Shown here: positions 38,614-50,650 of the stretch, piece by piece
Layout of the letters: each line of letters begins with the position of its first letter
Numbering within the stretch: the first letter of the stretch is position 1
Assembly (NCBI GenBank): GCA_008508345.1
Contig: QNGE01001718.1
Span: 37,101-101,100, forward strand
Length of the DNA: 64,000 nucleotides
Direction of reading: 5' to 3'
From: Paragonimus westermani
Lineage: Eukaryota > Platyhelminthes > Trematoda > Plagiorchiida > Troglotrematidae
Notes under the pieces: model-generated
Database searches by the model: none
What the model was told of the DNA's origin: nothing
The model's input: only the letters and a program-made list of their open reading frames with translations
Made by a program: the position numbers and the translations under genes

Positions 38614-38801
38614 GAATATATTTCCCCACGCTCCTAGTGTGACTTCAATCTGTGTCACTACAAACTGCCTTGAAGAGTACCCCCTAATGTGCTCAATCGA
38701 TTCAGACTGGCCCCTGCACTACTGCGCATTCCATGGGATCTACGAATCATTAAAAGAAGTACTGGAGCGCAGGGAGGATGTCAATAAACGGGATATGTAT
38801 G
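38614..38801 (+). CDS. ANKRD13-family protein, exon A (first ankyrin repeat)
   Basis: This is the first recognisable exon of an ankyrin-repeat protein of the ANKRD13 family, probably ANKRD13C. In mammals ANKRD13C sits at the endoplasmic reticulum and assists maturation of some membrane receptors. Seen: the acceptor TTTTCTTCTAG ends at 38613, and the donor GTACGG starts at 38802. The exon encodes DWPLHYCAFHGIYESLKEVL and then NKRDMYG, the opening ankyrin repeat. It enters with one base of a split codon and ends in phase 1. The first 25 or so residues are not conserved. The ATG at 38600 overlaps the acceptor and is unlikely to be the start, so upstream exons should exist. Confidence 0.8.
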
Positions 38802-38852
38802 GTACGGTATTTCCCTTTTAGATTAGTGCTTATACAAGGAACAAACACACAG

Positions 38853-38894
38853 GTATGACAGCTTTGCACATTGCTGTTATGCTTGGGCACAAAG
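38853..38894 (+). CDS. ANKRD13-family protein, exon B (ankyrin repeat)
   Basis: A 42-base exon joined to exon A by a 51-bp intron (GTACGG...CACACAG). It encodes MTALHIAVMLGHK, the core of an ankyrin repeat with the typical TALH turn. The split codon with exon A gives Gly, and the reading frame is kept. It ends in phase 1 at the donor GTACAT (38895). Confidence 0.85.
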
Positions 38895-38938
38895 GTACAT
38901 CGTCATGTTCCATCCTAAATGAACCCACATGCTTCCAG

Positions 38939-39043
38939 ATTGTGCGGAAATGCTTTTGTCCTATGGTGCTTGTGTATCACAAAAATCTTTGGAAGGATGG
39001 AATTCGTTATCCGAAGCCATCAGTTACGGAAGTCTCTCATTAA
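38939..39043 (+). CDS. ANKRD13-family protein, exon C (ankyrin repeat)
   Basis: Joined to exon B by a 44-bp intron ending CTTCCAG. It encodes CAEMLLSYGACVSQKSLEGW and then NSLSEAISYGS. This matches the third ankyrin unit of ANKRD13C, where the pattern GWSPL.EAISYG is characteristic. The codon split with exon B gives Asp. The donor GTTTGT at 39044 is weak, but it is the choice that keeps the frame and gives the family's spacing. Other frames through this stretch (38855-39043 and 38919-39299) cross the introns and are not real. Confidence 0.8.
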   Translation: MVRKCFCPMVLVYHKNLWKDGIRYPKPSVTEVSH

Positions 39044-39081
39044 GTTTGTTGTGTTTGATCGTGGATCTTACTGCTTGATAG

Positions 39082-39207
39082 CAACCAGCCTCTATTGTAA
39101 GCTTCGACGACAATTTCTGGACCCTGAAAAACTAGGGGAGTTCCAGACCACCCTCTCATTTATTCCGGATTGTCAGCTAACTCTTGACTGGGAACTGGTC
39201 AGCTGGA
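39082..39207 (+). CDS. ANKRD13-family protein, exon D (post-ankyrin region)
   Basis: Joined to exon C by a 38-bp intron ending TTGATAG. It encodes TSLYCKLRRQFLDPEKLGE followed by CQLTLDWELVSW. Known: in ANKRD13C the ankyrin repeats are followed by a helical stretch and the conserved 'L..HWDF.SWVPLLSR' region. This exon matches up to the Trp. It stops in phase 1 at a strong donor, GTAAGT (39208). The next expected residues (the PLLSR region) were not found nearby. Confidence 0.8.
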
Positions 39208-40707
39208 GTAAGTGTGCTGTTCGGCTAGCTTCAATTTTTTTTGGCAATAGTTTTTGTTCTGAATGCAAAAAATTACGTTCCCCCGAGCTGGCTGTTTAAT
39301 TTGAAAGAACGTTTTGTCACCATTCCAGATGGTGTGCTCCTATTCACTCTGTGTAATGATACTATGTGTGATACGTAATTATTTACATTCTAGAGGCGCA
39401 AGGTTAAACGTCTGAGATGTAAATGTCATCACTGCCTGATTTACGACTCATTCCTGAAATTTTAATGTGTTAGAACCACTTGATTATCGAGTCACCTATT
39501 TTTGACTCGGTCAAGCACACTGATCTCAGAGTGAGTTAATTTCATTCGAGGCACTAAACTCTGATATTTATATTGCCTCTACTCCTAGTTAGGCCATGAG
39601 CAACCCTTTTTCGCATGCACTCAAATAGTTAGGGAGTTACGTTTACGCTCCTGTGTGTTCAGTTCACTTCTAGTTTCACCAGTGTTAATCTCTGTAGGGT
39701 GGTTTTTAATCAAATATGACATACTGTCGCTTTCGAATTTGCCACTGGCCCTCGGCAATGAAAGCATACTGTGTCCGTTAGAAAATATGTTACATGACAA
39801 CTGAAACACCAGTTTCAATAACATAAGTGAGTAAAAGTTGAGGATTGAAACTGACACGAACATCATCCACAGCTACATGTGATGCATTCAGATACCTCTT
39901 CAAATATTAAAACCAACATTTTCATGTATATGGCGGTCCCAACATGTGATCACCAATAGAATTGGTGTACTAATGAGCCAGTTTGTACTTCAGCATTTCC
40001 ATGTGTACACCTAAATGTTTGCGAGTCCCAGTTAATGTATACTCATTCATTCTCATTGTAAGGGTAAAGTGGTGAATTTTAAAGAAGATATTTCATTCCG
40101 GTCAACAGACCAATCGGATTCCGTCATGTAAATCACAACTAAATAACAGGGTGCGGATCATTTTCAGTTGAGTTGTGCGTGTATGAGAGGAAAGCTACGA
40201 GGTTCATACGATTACCGTGTGACTCCTTCGGTATGTGCAAACATACTAACCGGTCGTTTACATGCTTATATAACAAATCATTGGCAGATATTATTACTCA
40301 CAAAGTTGCCCACGGTTTGCTTCTCTGGATTGCAAAGTAACTCGCCTGTTCCCAATTCTCATGACTGCCCACACCTTACAAATGGCAAATTATGCCTGGA
40401 CTTCAAGGACTGACATGAGGCACTGGACTCTCTATGTCAAGAACGTGTTAACAGCCAATGTTTGTTTGTCGGGGGCTTAGATACAAGTTTCATATGTTCT
40501 GTAGAGTGATGTTTACTGGAAGTTGTTGTAGACAAGCCTCGTTACTTTTATTTCCAAGCCACCCTATTTCTACGACGGATTAGACTGTGTGAGAAAATCC
40601 TATCGTAATTTATGTCTGCTGACTGTTCCACTAGATCTAATTTAAACTAGGCGATTATATCATTTAAGATTGTGAGAATGGTAGCGTAAGACGGAGTAGC
40701 ATATTAG

Positions 40708-40892
40708 GTATGCTGGAAACTACGTACAGTGGAAGTAGGTACCGTCTCCGTGGAGAAGAAAATGGAAGCACTGAAACTGTCATAACAGAACAGGTGTCTA
40801 TATATTCTGATAGCACAGATCCGCATTGCGAAACGAAATTCCTATCACCTTTACCGGCAAATGATGTTCGAATTTTGGAGAAGAGTGGAAAG
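40708..40892 (+). CDS. Weak candidate exon, unidentified
   Basis: I do not recognise this protein. An open frame with hydrophilic, exon-like composition (RYRLRGEENGSTETVITEQV, then ANDVRILEKSGK) lies between an ATATTAG acceptor and an AAG|GTGGGC donor. The acceptor lacks a pyrimidine tract. The reverse strand is also open (40664-40954). It does not fit the segment expected for the ankyrin gene. It may be a chance frame. Confidence 0.2.
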
Positions 40893-43800
40893 GTGGGCGA
40901 CTGATCGATCGTTACTTGACAAGCAAGAAAAAAGCCCGCTGAAGGTTCTTGCAAAACTACCGCATTGAAACAAATTGTATCGTTTTACTTATTGCAGTCA
41001 ATCATTTAACTATTCAACCTTGATTTACTGCTCGACACGAATAACACAACAGTGTATGTAGGCACTGACTGTTCAAAATCACACCTTAGAAACTGTATTG
41101 TGGTGCTACACGACATGGCGTACTTTAACTCAAGTTCAAAGGGATGTTCGAGTACATGTTACAGCTATCAGGCCGTATTTAACGATTATTATGTGATGGT
41201 GACGGATTTTTTGCTTCATAGATCAGCCTTCACAGTTACATAGATATTCATGACCAACTGATCCGAGTACTTCTTAGGCAATCCGTGTAATTGTCGACAC
41301 AAAGATTGGTCATGTCGAAGGATTGGCAGGAAAATCAGAAACATCTTAATCTACGTTGAACGGGTAAGAAACAATTCGCGTCAGATTAATGTTTAAATTT
41401 CATGTGTTCGATGACAGAAGAATTGCGAAACAGAAAGTCAGAGGTTAATGGGCGGAATAGCAACCCACCTACTGCCTATCAAGCTTACGACAGTCGCAGT
41501 GCAGCATAGAACAAACAGCAGTCGACCAGAGTTAGCAGTGAGGAGTCATTAAGATCTTCAGTTAACAGCAATCATCACATTGTCTGGACAATGATTTCCC
41601 GAATGTGCGTGATTAGAGTCGAGCTTTAAACCTGTTTATTCATTCCGATGTACGTTAAAGTCAGTGTCACTGGTAATATATTGTGCCTTTGGATTATCAT
41701 TGGTTTGTGTGTAAGGATTGATGCGAAATCACTAAACGGAACTGTGCGGACAGTAAGCTACTGAGGTCAGTTATATCTGTCACGCGTAGCTGACAATTAT
41801 TTTAAGACAATTGAGTGCTCAAAGCACGACCTGGCTTAATGCAGTGGTGTTAACTTATGCAGATAGCGTGATATTGATTCGTCTGGTCTACATAAACCAA
41901 ATAATCGGCCGTACTCTAAACAATCCAAATTGTTGTCATATCAGTAGGAAAGAACAACTAAAAACTGAGTACGCATATTTACTTTGGACGTTTGTTGTGT
42001 TATAAGGCTAGAAGCAACTGATTGCCACAATACAGTTCATGCCTGAAGTTAGGTTCGACGTTGTTGAGAGATCATAACAGCGAACAACGAACTTACAGCC
42101 TGAGGGAGTGGGATTGGCGAATTGTAAACGGTGAAGGTTGCACGTGACAGTTTCAACGTGTTTGTCAGCAATCTGCGCTCCAGACCACACCCCGATGCAT
42201 GACCACTTTCAACAACAGTTATACTGATCAGACCGGGCTAGACTGTACGAGATTTGAGACAATGACCACGTTTTCATTGACAAGCTGGTAACAGTGACCA
42301 TGATCATTTGTTGATTGTACCGATCAATTGACCCACAGCAATGCGGGTATTGATTTTACCTTGTGTTCTGGGATCCATAAATTTAAAATTTCGCAAACCA
42401 AACTGAAGACTGGAGATCATATTTTCCCCGATCTACACTTTCGCGGATTGGAGAGGTCCCGTTAAGTATTTGATGCCAACGTGTTGTCCAGTCAAATACA
42501 GTGTTTGCCAGTGGACCAGACTAATGAAATAATGTCAACATCAATCGCAAAAGCTATTCTTTCTTGTATCACTTACATTTAAATGACTTGATTGGCTGAT
42601 TACGAATGTCACATGACTCACTAGAAAGGATGATTGTGATTCAATGAGACACCCTAGTGTTCAATTAGTGTTTTATTTTGCAACGCGGCCATGTCTCATC
42701 GAGTAGCTGAAGCCCCACTGATTGATGAGCTTCTTGCATGTTATCTGTCCCGTTAGTGTTCGGTTTTCATCCCGATAGTAAAAACGTAAAGTTTTTCTGT
42801 GAAAATTCATTACAGACATTTCTTGCACACATTAGCATTGATTTCAACAGAAACAGACGTTCAAGCCGAACTGCTGCAATTAATTCTAGAGTCCTTTTTA
42901 TCAATCAGTCTTCACTTAAACTTTGTGGAAGTCACAGTTTCAGCTTTTGTCATTTACCTGAAGTTTTTAACTACATAACTGTTAAGTGTTAGTACGCAAA
43001 CGATTTTTTGTTTCCACAGACAACGTTTAATCAATTACTCCAGCAAACTGGCAAACAGTTTAATATGCCTTATCCGTTAAGTAACGGAGTATCATGAACA
43101 AAGTATGAGAATCAGATTATTGCTGAGGGCATACAGCGGATAGCTGGACCCAGTGCGTAACATTTTATACTATGTTGGTTGTTAAGCGCAGAGAATCAAG
43201 AGCGATTAGTCATGTGACCAAGTCAAACGGTTGTGAATTAGAGAACAATCAGGTGACAAGATGGACCTCCAGAGGTGTTGAGTAGGTAACGGCGGCCATG
43301 GTAACGGTAGTGCCTGGGGAAATCTCTTCTGAGCACGCAGCGGAATTCCGATAGCTTCCGTGGTGGCCATGATAAGACATTCAACTCCTTTGGATGGGCT
43401 ATTCGGCAAGTAGGAAATGAGTTATAAAATCACGTCCGGTGAGACATGGTGTCCTAAGTCTACGAGGTGCTCCAAAATTACACCCGAAATAAACCTCACC
43501 TCACCCTTGGCCAGACATGTGGGCTGGAGCCCACGTATTCTCTGAGAAAAGCGCTTGGTTGTGCGACCGACTTAATCGTCTCCACAGAAACGCGTGGAAG
43601 AGTGAACACAAAACGATTTCACGCATTTAGCAATCTATCTTTGAGTTTTACGTGGACCACCAGATTGGATCTGAGGGAGACTGGTATGTGTGCTGCACAG
43701 TAGGTGTCCACAGAATGTGTCGATAGAAGACGAGTTTAGTTGGAATTGGTGTCTTACAATACGTAGTGTTCGCTAACTAGTATCCCTTTATTGGAACATT

Positions 43801-46800
43801 AAATTTTGCCGTGCTTCGACCTCCAATGTATCAAGCTTTTTTGATACTCATTACTAAGTGCATCTGGAAGTTAGCGTTTTCTAGCCAAGGTCAGTCACGT
43901 GCCAGAAGGATCACAATGAGTATGCTGAGCGAGTGAAAATACGGATTTCAAAAGTGTTTCCTCTGGATCATGAACACTTGAAGCCTTTGACAAACAAGTG
44001 CCTTGGTTTATCTAATCGAATTGTAACAGTAATGTTCTACCAATTTTCCAAGTACTATGATCTGCAGTCACGAATGATTCTGGAAATGGCGACCCAGAAA
44101 TCTCACAATTATTACGTCAGCGTGTCTTCCATACTGAACCTCACATGGGACAGTCGTTCTATCTTTATCGCAAGTGTAATGTTTTTCCGTATTGACCTGA
44201 CAATAAAGTGCCCTTGTCACAGGTCTGTACGAAGTAGTCGTTAACAAAAAAGGAATAAGCACAACTCCAGTGAGAATTGCCAATCATGTTTTGCACACTA
44301 AATGTATGCAGTTTGACATACAGTCCAACTTGTGATATAGCGAGTGCTATAACCGTATTTTGTCTCAATCGATACATTTCGCTGTCTTTTAGTTAAAATC
44401 CCTTATGGAGTTTTCATTAACGCTTGCTAAACACATTGATATTTCTGATGATTAGTCGGGGATTTGGGTTATTTTCAAGNTCTCGCTTGTGAGCAATGAT
44501 ATTTCTCACAAACCGCATTCATTGTGAAGCGAACCAGTTAGTGCGTATAACGTATCCATCTATCACCGAAAGATTTTATCAATGATCCATAAAATGTACA
44601 AATATGATTTTAACTTGAATATGTCTATTTGGCTCCATCGGTGAAGTAGGCCACAACAACCTTACCAACTAAGCGTCGCCGCAGATAGCGATTGCGTTGC
44701 ACAGTAAGCCAGCCGAGCTCACTTAATCGGTAAGCCTTGGATAGTTCCCAGCTAAATAAACTGACTAACTGATCGATTTTAATCGAACTTAACGGTAACT
44801 TTCAACATTTGTGTATGGCTTACTTGCCATGAGTACACACTATAACCAACACAATCTCCCTATCATTGTAACAGTGTTAGTAGAAAACCCCCCAGCCTTG
44901 AGCAACAAAGCGAGTTTTGTAAGTTGAATTATGGTAATATTATGTATGGACCGATATCGAAGGAAAAACAATTTTTCTAATTCCAGTGGCCTTTAATAAC
45001 GCGTTCGAAGTTGAGAGAAATCAACCTTCGCAGAGCTGAGCTAAGTGACAAGCGGTCTACACAAAGATGACCGCAACCTAAATACATGAACAAATGTCGC
45101 TATCAAACCTGATAGATTTGCTTAAGACCAAGGTCAAAACTAACGAATTATTACGTTCAAAGACATCGGTTAAATGACAACCACTGATTCCCCGTCCTAG
45201 CACTACCTAACAGAACGGCTGGGCTGGTAGCGTGGCGGAAATTTTAGACAAACGGGCAGAAAAGACATGAAACTGAGAACCCCACTGACCAGATGGTAGT
45301 CGTTACAGAGTTGGCTGGAACACATGTACGGTTAGCAAAGTATAGTGAAATCTATGCGCCATGGAGTAAGTCAGTTTCATAAAAATCCTTGGAACGGACA
45401 GGCACAGTAAGAGGCAAGCATCAAAATGAAATGAAGAATCTCTTAAAACTGTACTACTAACTGACAGCAGTTTGTAATGCTGCTTTCCTTTCCAAGCGGA
45501 ACAAGTGACAAATGCGAACTAACCCGATAAACGTGTACAACATACATCGAAGAATCTATATGTATATGACCGGATATTAGTTTTTCTGGTGATAATCTAT
45601 GTGCTGTCAACCGGATTACCGGATCTCCTAAAATAGACGATCAAACTCCCCGTTTTCTCGCCAAGTGGATCCTCGTGCAGTTTCTAGCTTGTCTGGATAT
45701 GTGTCTAAATCATTTCGACCTGTCCCATGATTATGATTTGATAGTGCATGAGTTCGCCCATCATTAGTCAATGGCGAATATTTTTCTAGCCGTTACGAAA
45801 TAAAGGCATCTCAACACTTGTTCAATTTTCCCTGTTTGTGGTTAGTTGTTCCAATCATTCCGTATTTCAGCATCGCATTCGATGAAACTGAGTTTTTTAG
45901 CTCACAAATAAATTTTTCCGATCGATCCTGGAGGTAGTCTTCCAAATTTTGTTTGATTGTAATATCAACCTGCTTGACGTTCAAGCGTTTACGGTTTATA
46001 GTGTTGTCCTACCATAGCCTGATTCAGTTAATGGTCAGTATGTTCTCTCCTTTTCCCCCTTATCTTACACAGTTCTTCCAAAGACAACAAATCATCTGCT
46101 GGAAATAATTTTGAGTGTATCGATCCACAGATGCAAACAGTCTTAGTTACATTAGTGTGTAGAAGCTCACGTATACAGTAAAAAACGTTTTGTTTGATCA
46201 GACTGCACTTGTTTACTCTTCTGTTGTCTTGGAGACAAAATAAAGGAAAACAGATAAACGTAGTGTACCATTTCACATGTTCCGCTTATATATAACATTT
46301 TTAACACGAATTTACAGCCGACAGGTAGACTTCATCCAATGTTTGTTCATACGGCGATAGAATGACTGGCAGTTTGTGTTACACCATTATAGGCAGGTTT
46401 TTATGTGTATACGTTTCTGATGACTCATACACTGAACCTGATTTCCTGCGTTTTATCTAGTGCCGTTTGTATCGAAACTACTGCCTTCAGATACATGTTG
46501 CCTGAGAAAAATCGGACAGTGTTTACGGTAAGTCAACTGACCATTGTGAAGTTAGAAAGTGTTAATCCACAAAATAATCAGCTGTATAGTATGAAAATGT
46601 GACAAACACTTCTGGGTTTTACCACAGATCACAAGTAATTTGTCTCCGAGTGCTGAAAGCAAATCGTTTACACAATCTAGTGTTGCTACTTACATTACCT
46701 TCGGTTAACACATCGTTGATTGTAGCCTCACTAACTTAAAAGCACAGAAGTGGAACAGGTAGTATAGGCCAATAGGTTTGTAAATGTGAAATAAAATTCT

Positions 46801-47999
46801 GGCACCGACCCGAAAACCACACAACTCGAGCTGTTGTCAGTTGTGTAGGGGAGTTCTGCGTTTTCAGTTCGTGTTTCATTTTTTTATTAAGCTATTTCAA
46901 TGAAATAACCTTTGTCAAGCAGGATCGTTGTCGTACAACATAATGGACACATACTCGTGCTGCAAAGTCATTGGATGATTATGTGTTAATGAATTCCTTT
47001 TGGGGGAGGCCGATCAGTTAGGATTCCTGACAATAGTTACTGGGTGAACAGGTGAAACAAGTTAAGTTTAACTCACCGAAGAGAAACTTATAAGTTACAA
47101 GGCAGTTACACTAATCACCTACACTGCTAACTTTGTCTGTAAACTCTGTGACCTAATGGTTGAGAGTTTTGGTTGCTAACCTTAGTTTACGCACTCCACG
47201 AATTGCATCGTTCACTGTTCGGCCTGGGCTCTTCACCCTAAACTACGACCCTCAGTATAACATTACAGGGATGTAAACTGTTCTTAAAAAGTAACTTAGT
47301 TGAGTCAGCAATTTCAAGACCATATAAAGGTCTTAATCATGTGCTTTCATGCAGTCCGCATTCAGACCTCTTAATATGCCGTTCTCGCTGTGATTAGTAA
47401 AAGCGTAAAGCCCATCTAAACTAAGTATGTCTCAACTTCACTATTCCGGTAGATTTCATTTAAGCCCATAATGGACCACTTACAGAATAGCCCTGCATCT
47501 CAGCGTAACCATGAACAACTGTAAACAACACACGGATTCTACTGGGTAGTTATTAATGCAAGTCGACTTAGAGCTATCGTGTCTATGGCCAGAAGACCCT
47601 GACCATACCATGCATTTCGAAAGTATACTTTGTGCGATAGAGCTGTGCGATTGAAACAGCTGTGTCCAGAATAAGGAGATTGCAACATGTGTACCGACTC
47701 TCATTCGTACTCCACTGCGAGATTATCATTACTCGTGAAAGATACATATTACCAAACTTTCGTTAACTACACTGACAGACCTGTGAGAAAATCCTTTACC
47801 CAGTGTGTGATCTCCAGAAATGAAATGATTGCTGCATAACATTCGATGGAAGACTGGAGCGATACACCTGCTACTGGTGCGCTCATCACGCTCATCATGA
47901 AACGACGCGCACGTATCACATGGCGTATTATGCCTCATACTGCGCTCTACCAGTGTTGGATTCTTATCACATTCTGTTCATCGGTCACGGACCGACTGA

Positions 48000-48570
48000 A
48001 TTTGCTACGCGGAGCCAGTAGAATGTGTTGATGAAGGCTGTCCAATTTGTGAACTTAGGGCAATCAACGTTTGTGTGCGTTGTGTACCAGCTTGCATCAG
48101 TCCGCTCGAAAGATTTAAGTGCTGTACACGAGCTCTTAGAGGTGAGTGTCAATCATACTGTGGTGGATTGCCAGGTCGAAGGTGCGAATTTTCGAACGCT
48201 CGGCCGAATACCTCAACGCGAGGGAGGTACGTTCAAAAGCCTGGTGCGATCGGATCAAGAACAACGTGCGCGACCGGATGAGTCATCGCTCGACCGGATC
48301 GGACAAACGGGCGAGGCAGGGCAGGCGAAATACGACAGACGGCCAGATCGAGGCGTGGTTTTTCCAACATTTAGAGGAACATCTCGACACGATGTTGGAA
48401 AACGGTCAAGGCCAACATTGGATGGATGGCGGACAGTACGAACAGCCGGACGAGCCATCGCGCAACGAGATCGGACAAACAGACGAGGAATGTCAAGCGG
48501 AAAACCCCCCGATAGAAGGCGCCGATCACACAGGTAAACAGGTTGGAAGTGCACACGACGTGTGAACGGA
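48000..48570 (+). other. CpG-rich block with competing coding-like frames
   Basis: This block is much richer in CpG than its surroundings. One + strand frame (48000-48281) encodes 13 cysteines in under 90 residues, with CPICELRAINVCVRCVPAC and FKCCTRALRGECQSYC. A GTGAGT donor sits inside it at 48142. A second frame (48146-48565) gives a hydrophilic protein-like stretch (RSKAWCDRIKNNVRDRMSH, later EEHLDTMLENGQGQHW) that ends at an ACAG|GTAAAC donor. A third (48025-48537) is also open. The phases do not let the donor at 48142 join the second frame through the CCAG acceptor at 48174. A host exon set or a decayed element are both possible. I do not recognise any domain. Confidence 0.35.
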
Positions 48571-50479
48571 AACCGGGGGTGCTGCCGGTTGGAATTATGA
48601 CCCATAAACGAGAGAGCGCGCGTTGCATGTGACTAGCAATTTGGACAATAGAGATTGTGCTTTATTGGACGGCTTCTCGCCACAATACACACATGACAGA
48701 GGAGACGGAGCGTTATTTGATATTACAGCTCCCAAATGATTCTCCTGCAGCACAAAACCGTTAATGCTTTGCCTATTTTCTTCATTTGTACACACAAGGA
48801 GCGTAATTTGAATGTCCAGGTTATAGAATCCAAACTCCTAGAAAAGAATTCATTTTTAATTTTAATCCGTCTGAAGAAAATGCCTTCTGTGATAACTAGA
48901 CTCAAATACAGTGTTTTTAAGGATTAATAAAGACGCTGTGATCAGAAGCTTGGAGTCTGAATAGTGAGGAGCTATTTACTCACTTACAAGCTGCACTATC
49001 TACTGTAACGCATGGGACTGGGTAGGTTTGCCACTGACTGATAGTATTATAAAACATAAATAACTAGACGTACGTTTTGCCTCTTGAACACTTCATGCCC
49101 CGGGATTTTTCATGTTGATCTATCTGAGTTACGACCTTTACGAAAACAGATGCTCAACGATGATTAAACAACTCGTGTTGTTCAGCTGAGAATTTGGATT
49201 GTCTTGGTTTCGTGTGTAGACACACCAACCAAATGTGTTTGTGCACTTAGATGTGTCGGATCCTTCGAACCGGAAGTTATTTCAACGTACTCACTAAGGT
49301 AAAGCTGAATTTTAGCTACATGGTTCAGGTAAATGCATATTTTGGAGCACAGTTTTTCAGCTGTGCGTTGACCGAACAGTGGGCTACAGACCTTTTCGCA
49401 GTTGGTCCCAGAGACTGTCCAATTTGTCATGCTCATTCACTGGCAGCTGACCACACGATTTACATGGGTTGTGTTGTCTTCCGCAAATCAAAAGACTGCG
49501 AGTAACGTAGAATGTGCATTGAATTCAGAAGAAGAAAATATTAACCAACCTAGTTTGGCCTGAGAATATTTGGCTCCAGCTCGTCGAGGATGAACGAAGG
49601 ATCGTGGAATTGAATCTAGCGTACAAGAAACCAAGGGTGGAAAGACACGCGAGCAGGTATTCAGATTGGCTTCCCTCGGGACTTGTCAGCTTTTGTGTGG
49701 CTGAAAAAGGGTTGAAACCGTCAAAACGTAGTGTTTATCTTAGATAAACGCCTGTTACAATGTAAAGTAACATTCAGAATTCCGTGCAGAGCATGTAACA
49801 GAACGATTCTTATTCAAACAGAAACATCGTGAACTTCATAAAATGGTTTTCGCGTTTTCCCACCCGGTAAATGACTATAATGTTTTATTTTCGCACGTGG
49901 TTTTTGTTGAGAGACGGTAATGTTTCATGCACTCAAACTAAAGCATGTGATGGCTGACTGAAGGTCAGGTTGGAAACAGATCAAGTAAAGCTGCGAAACC
50001 TTTCACCAATGGTCGTTTAAGGAGAACCAAATCAAAGCAATTATGTTTTTCATTCTGGGTTGTTGAATGTCGCAATCAAACTTCTATTCCTACTGTAACC
50101 AATTGTTTAACATAACGAAAGTGTTCTCGTTGCGACACACTTTCCGCTGGTTTGCCACAATAGAAACTACTTTTCCACTTCTACAAAGTATAACCAAGGC
50201 CAAATGTAGACACCTATCTCATCTTACAGTTGTCTTTCGTATCACTGATATATCACCAATCATACTGCTTACCAAACAGACAAATCTTACCAGAGCCTTA
50301 ATCACGGAATTTTGCTCAAATAACACGCATATCAAAAAAACCATACACAATAGTGTGCATAGGTAGTCTCCACAACGATATATTGCCACCATATACACCA
50401 TAACGCTCTTGTTAGGGTTCATCAGCGGTGACCCAGCTTTTGCATACAATGATTCAGTTGTCCTTATTAAGAGTCTACC

Positions 50480-50650
50480 TGTGCGGACGTCAGTATAGGC
50501 GTCTTATGATCGGAGTTCAAATCACGGTCATGATAACTCTACGCTCTAATGATGTGCCCTGACGAGAGGGACACTTCAGTCTGGTGCGTCTTTATGAAAT
50601 GGACACGCCAAAGAGTCCGCTAAAAAGCGAAGGATGCTATCAGCTAATAT
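50480..50650 (+). mobile_element. tRNA-headed SINE with deleted hammerhead, copy 2
   Basis: A B-box-like CGGAGTTCAAATCACGG at 50511-50527 is followed by CTGACGA at 50560-50566, then CAGTC, and by the family tail. Compared with the 57.4 kb copy, about 8 bases of hammerhead stem II are missing and GAAAC reads GACAC. The fold is therefore broken. Orientation is + like most copies. Confidence 0.65.

Noticed and set aside
39220..39299. Reading exon D through its donor to 39299
   Set aside because: A strong GTAAGT donor at 39208 coincides with the loss of similarity to ANKRD13C, so the continued frame is intron.
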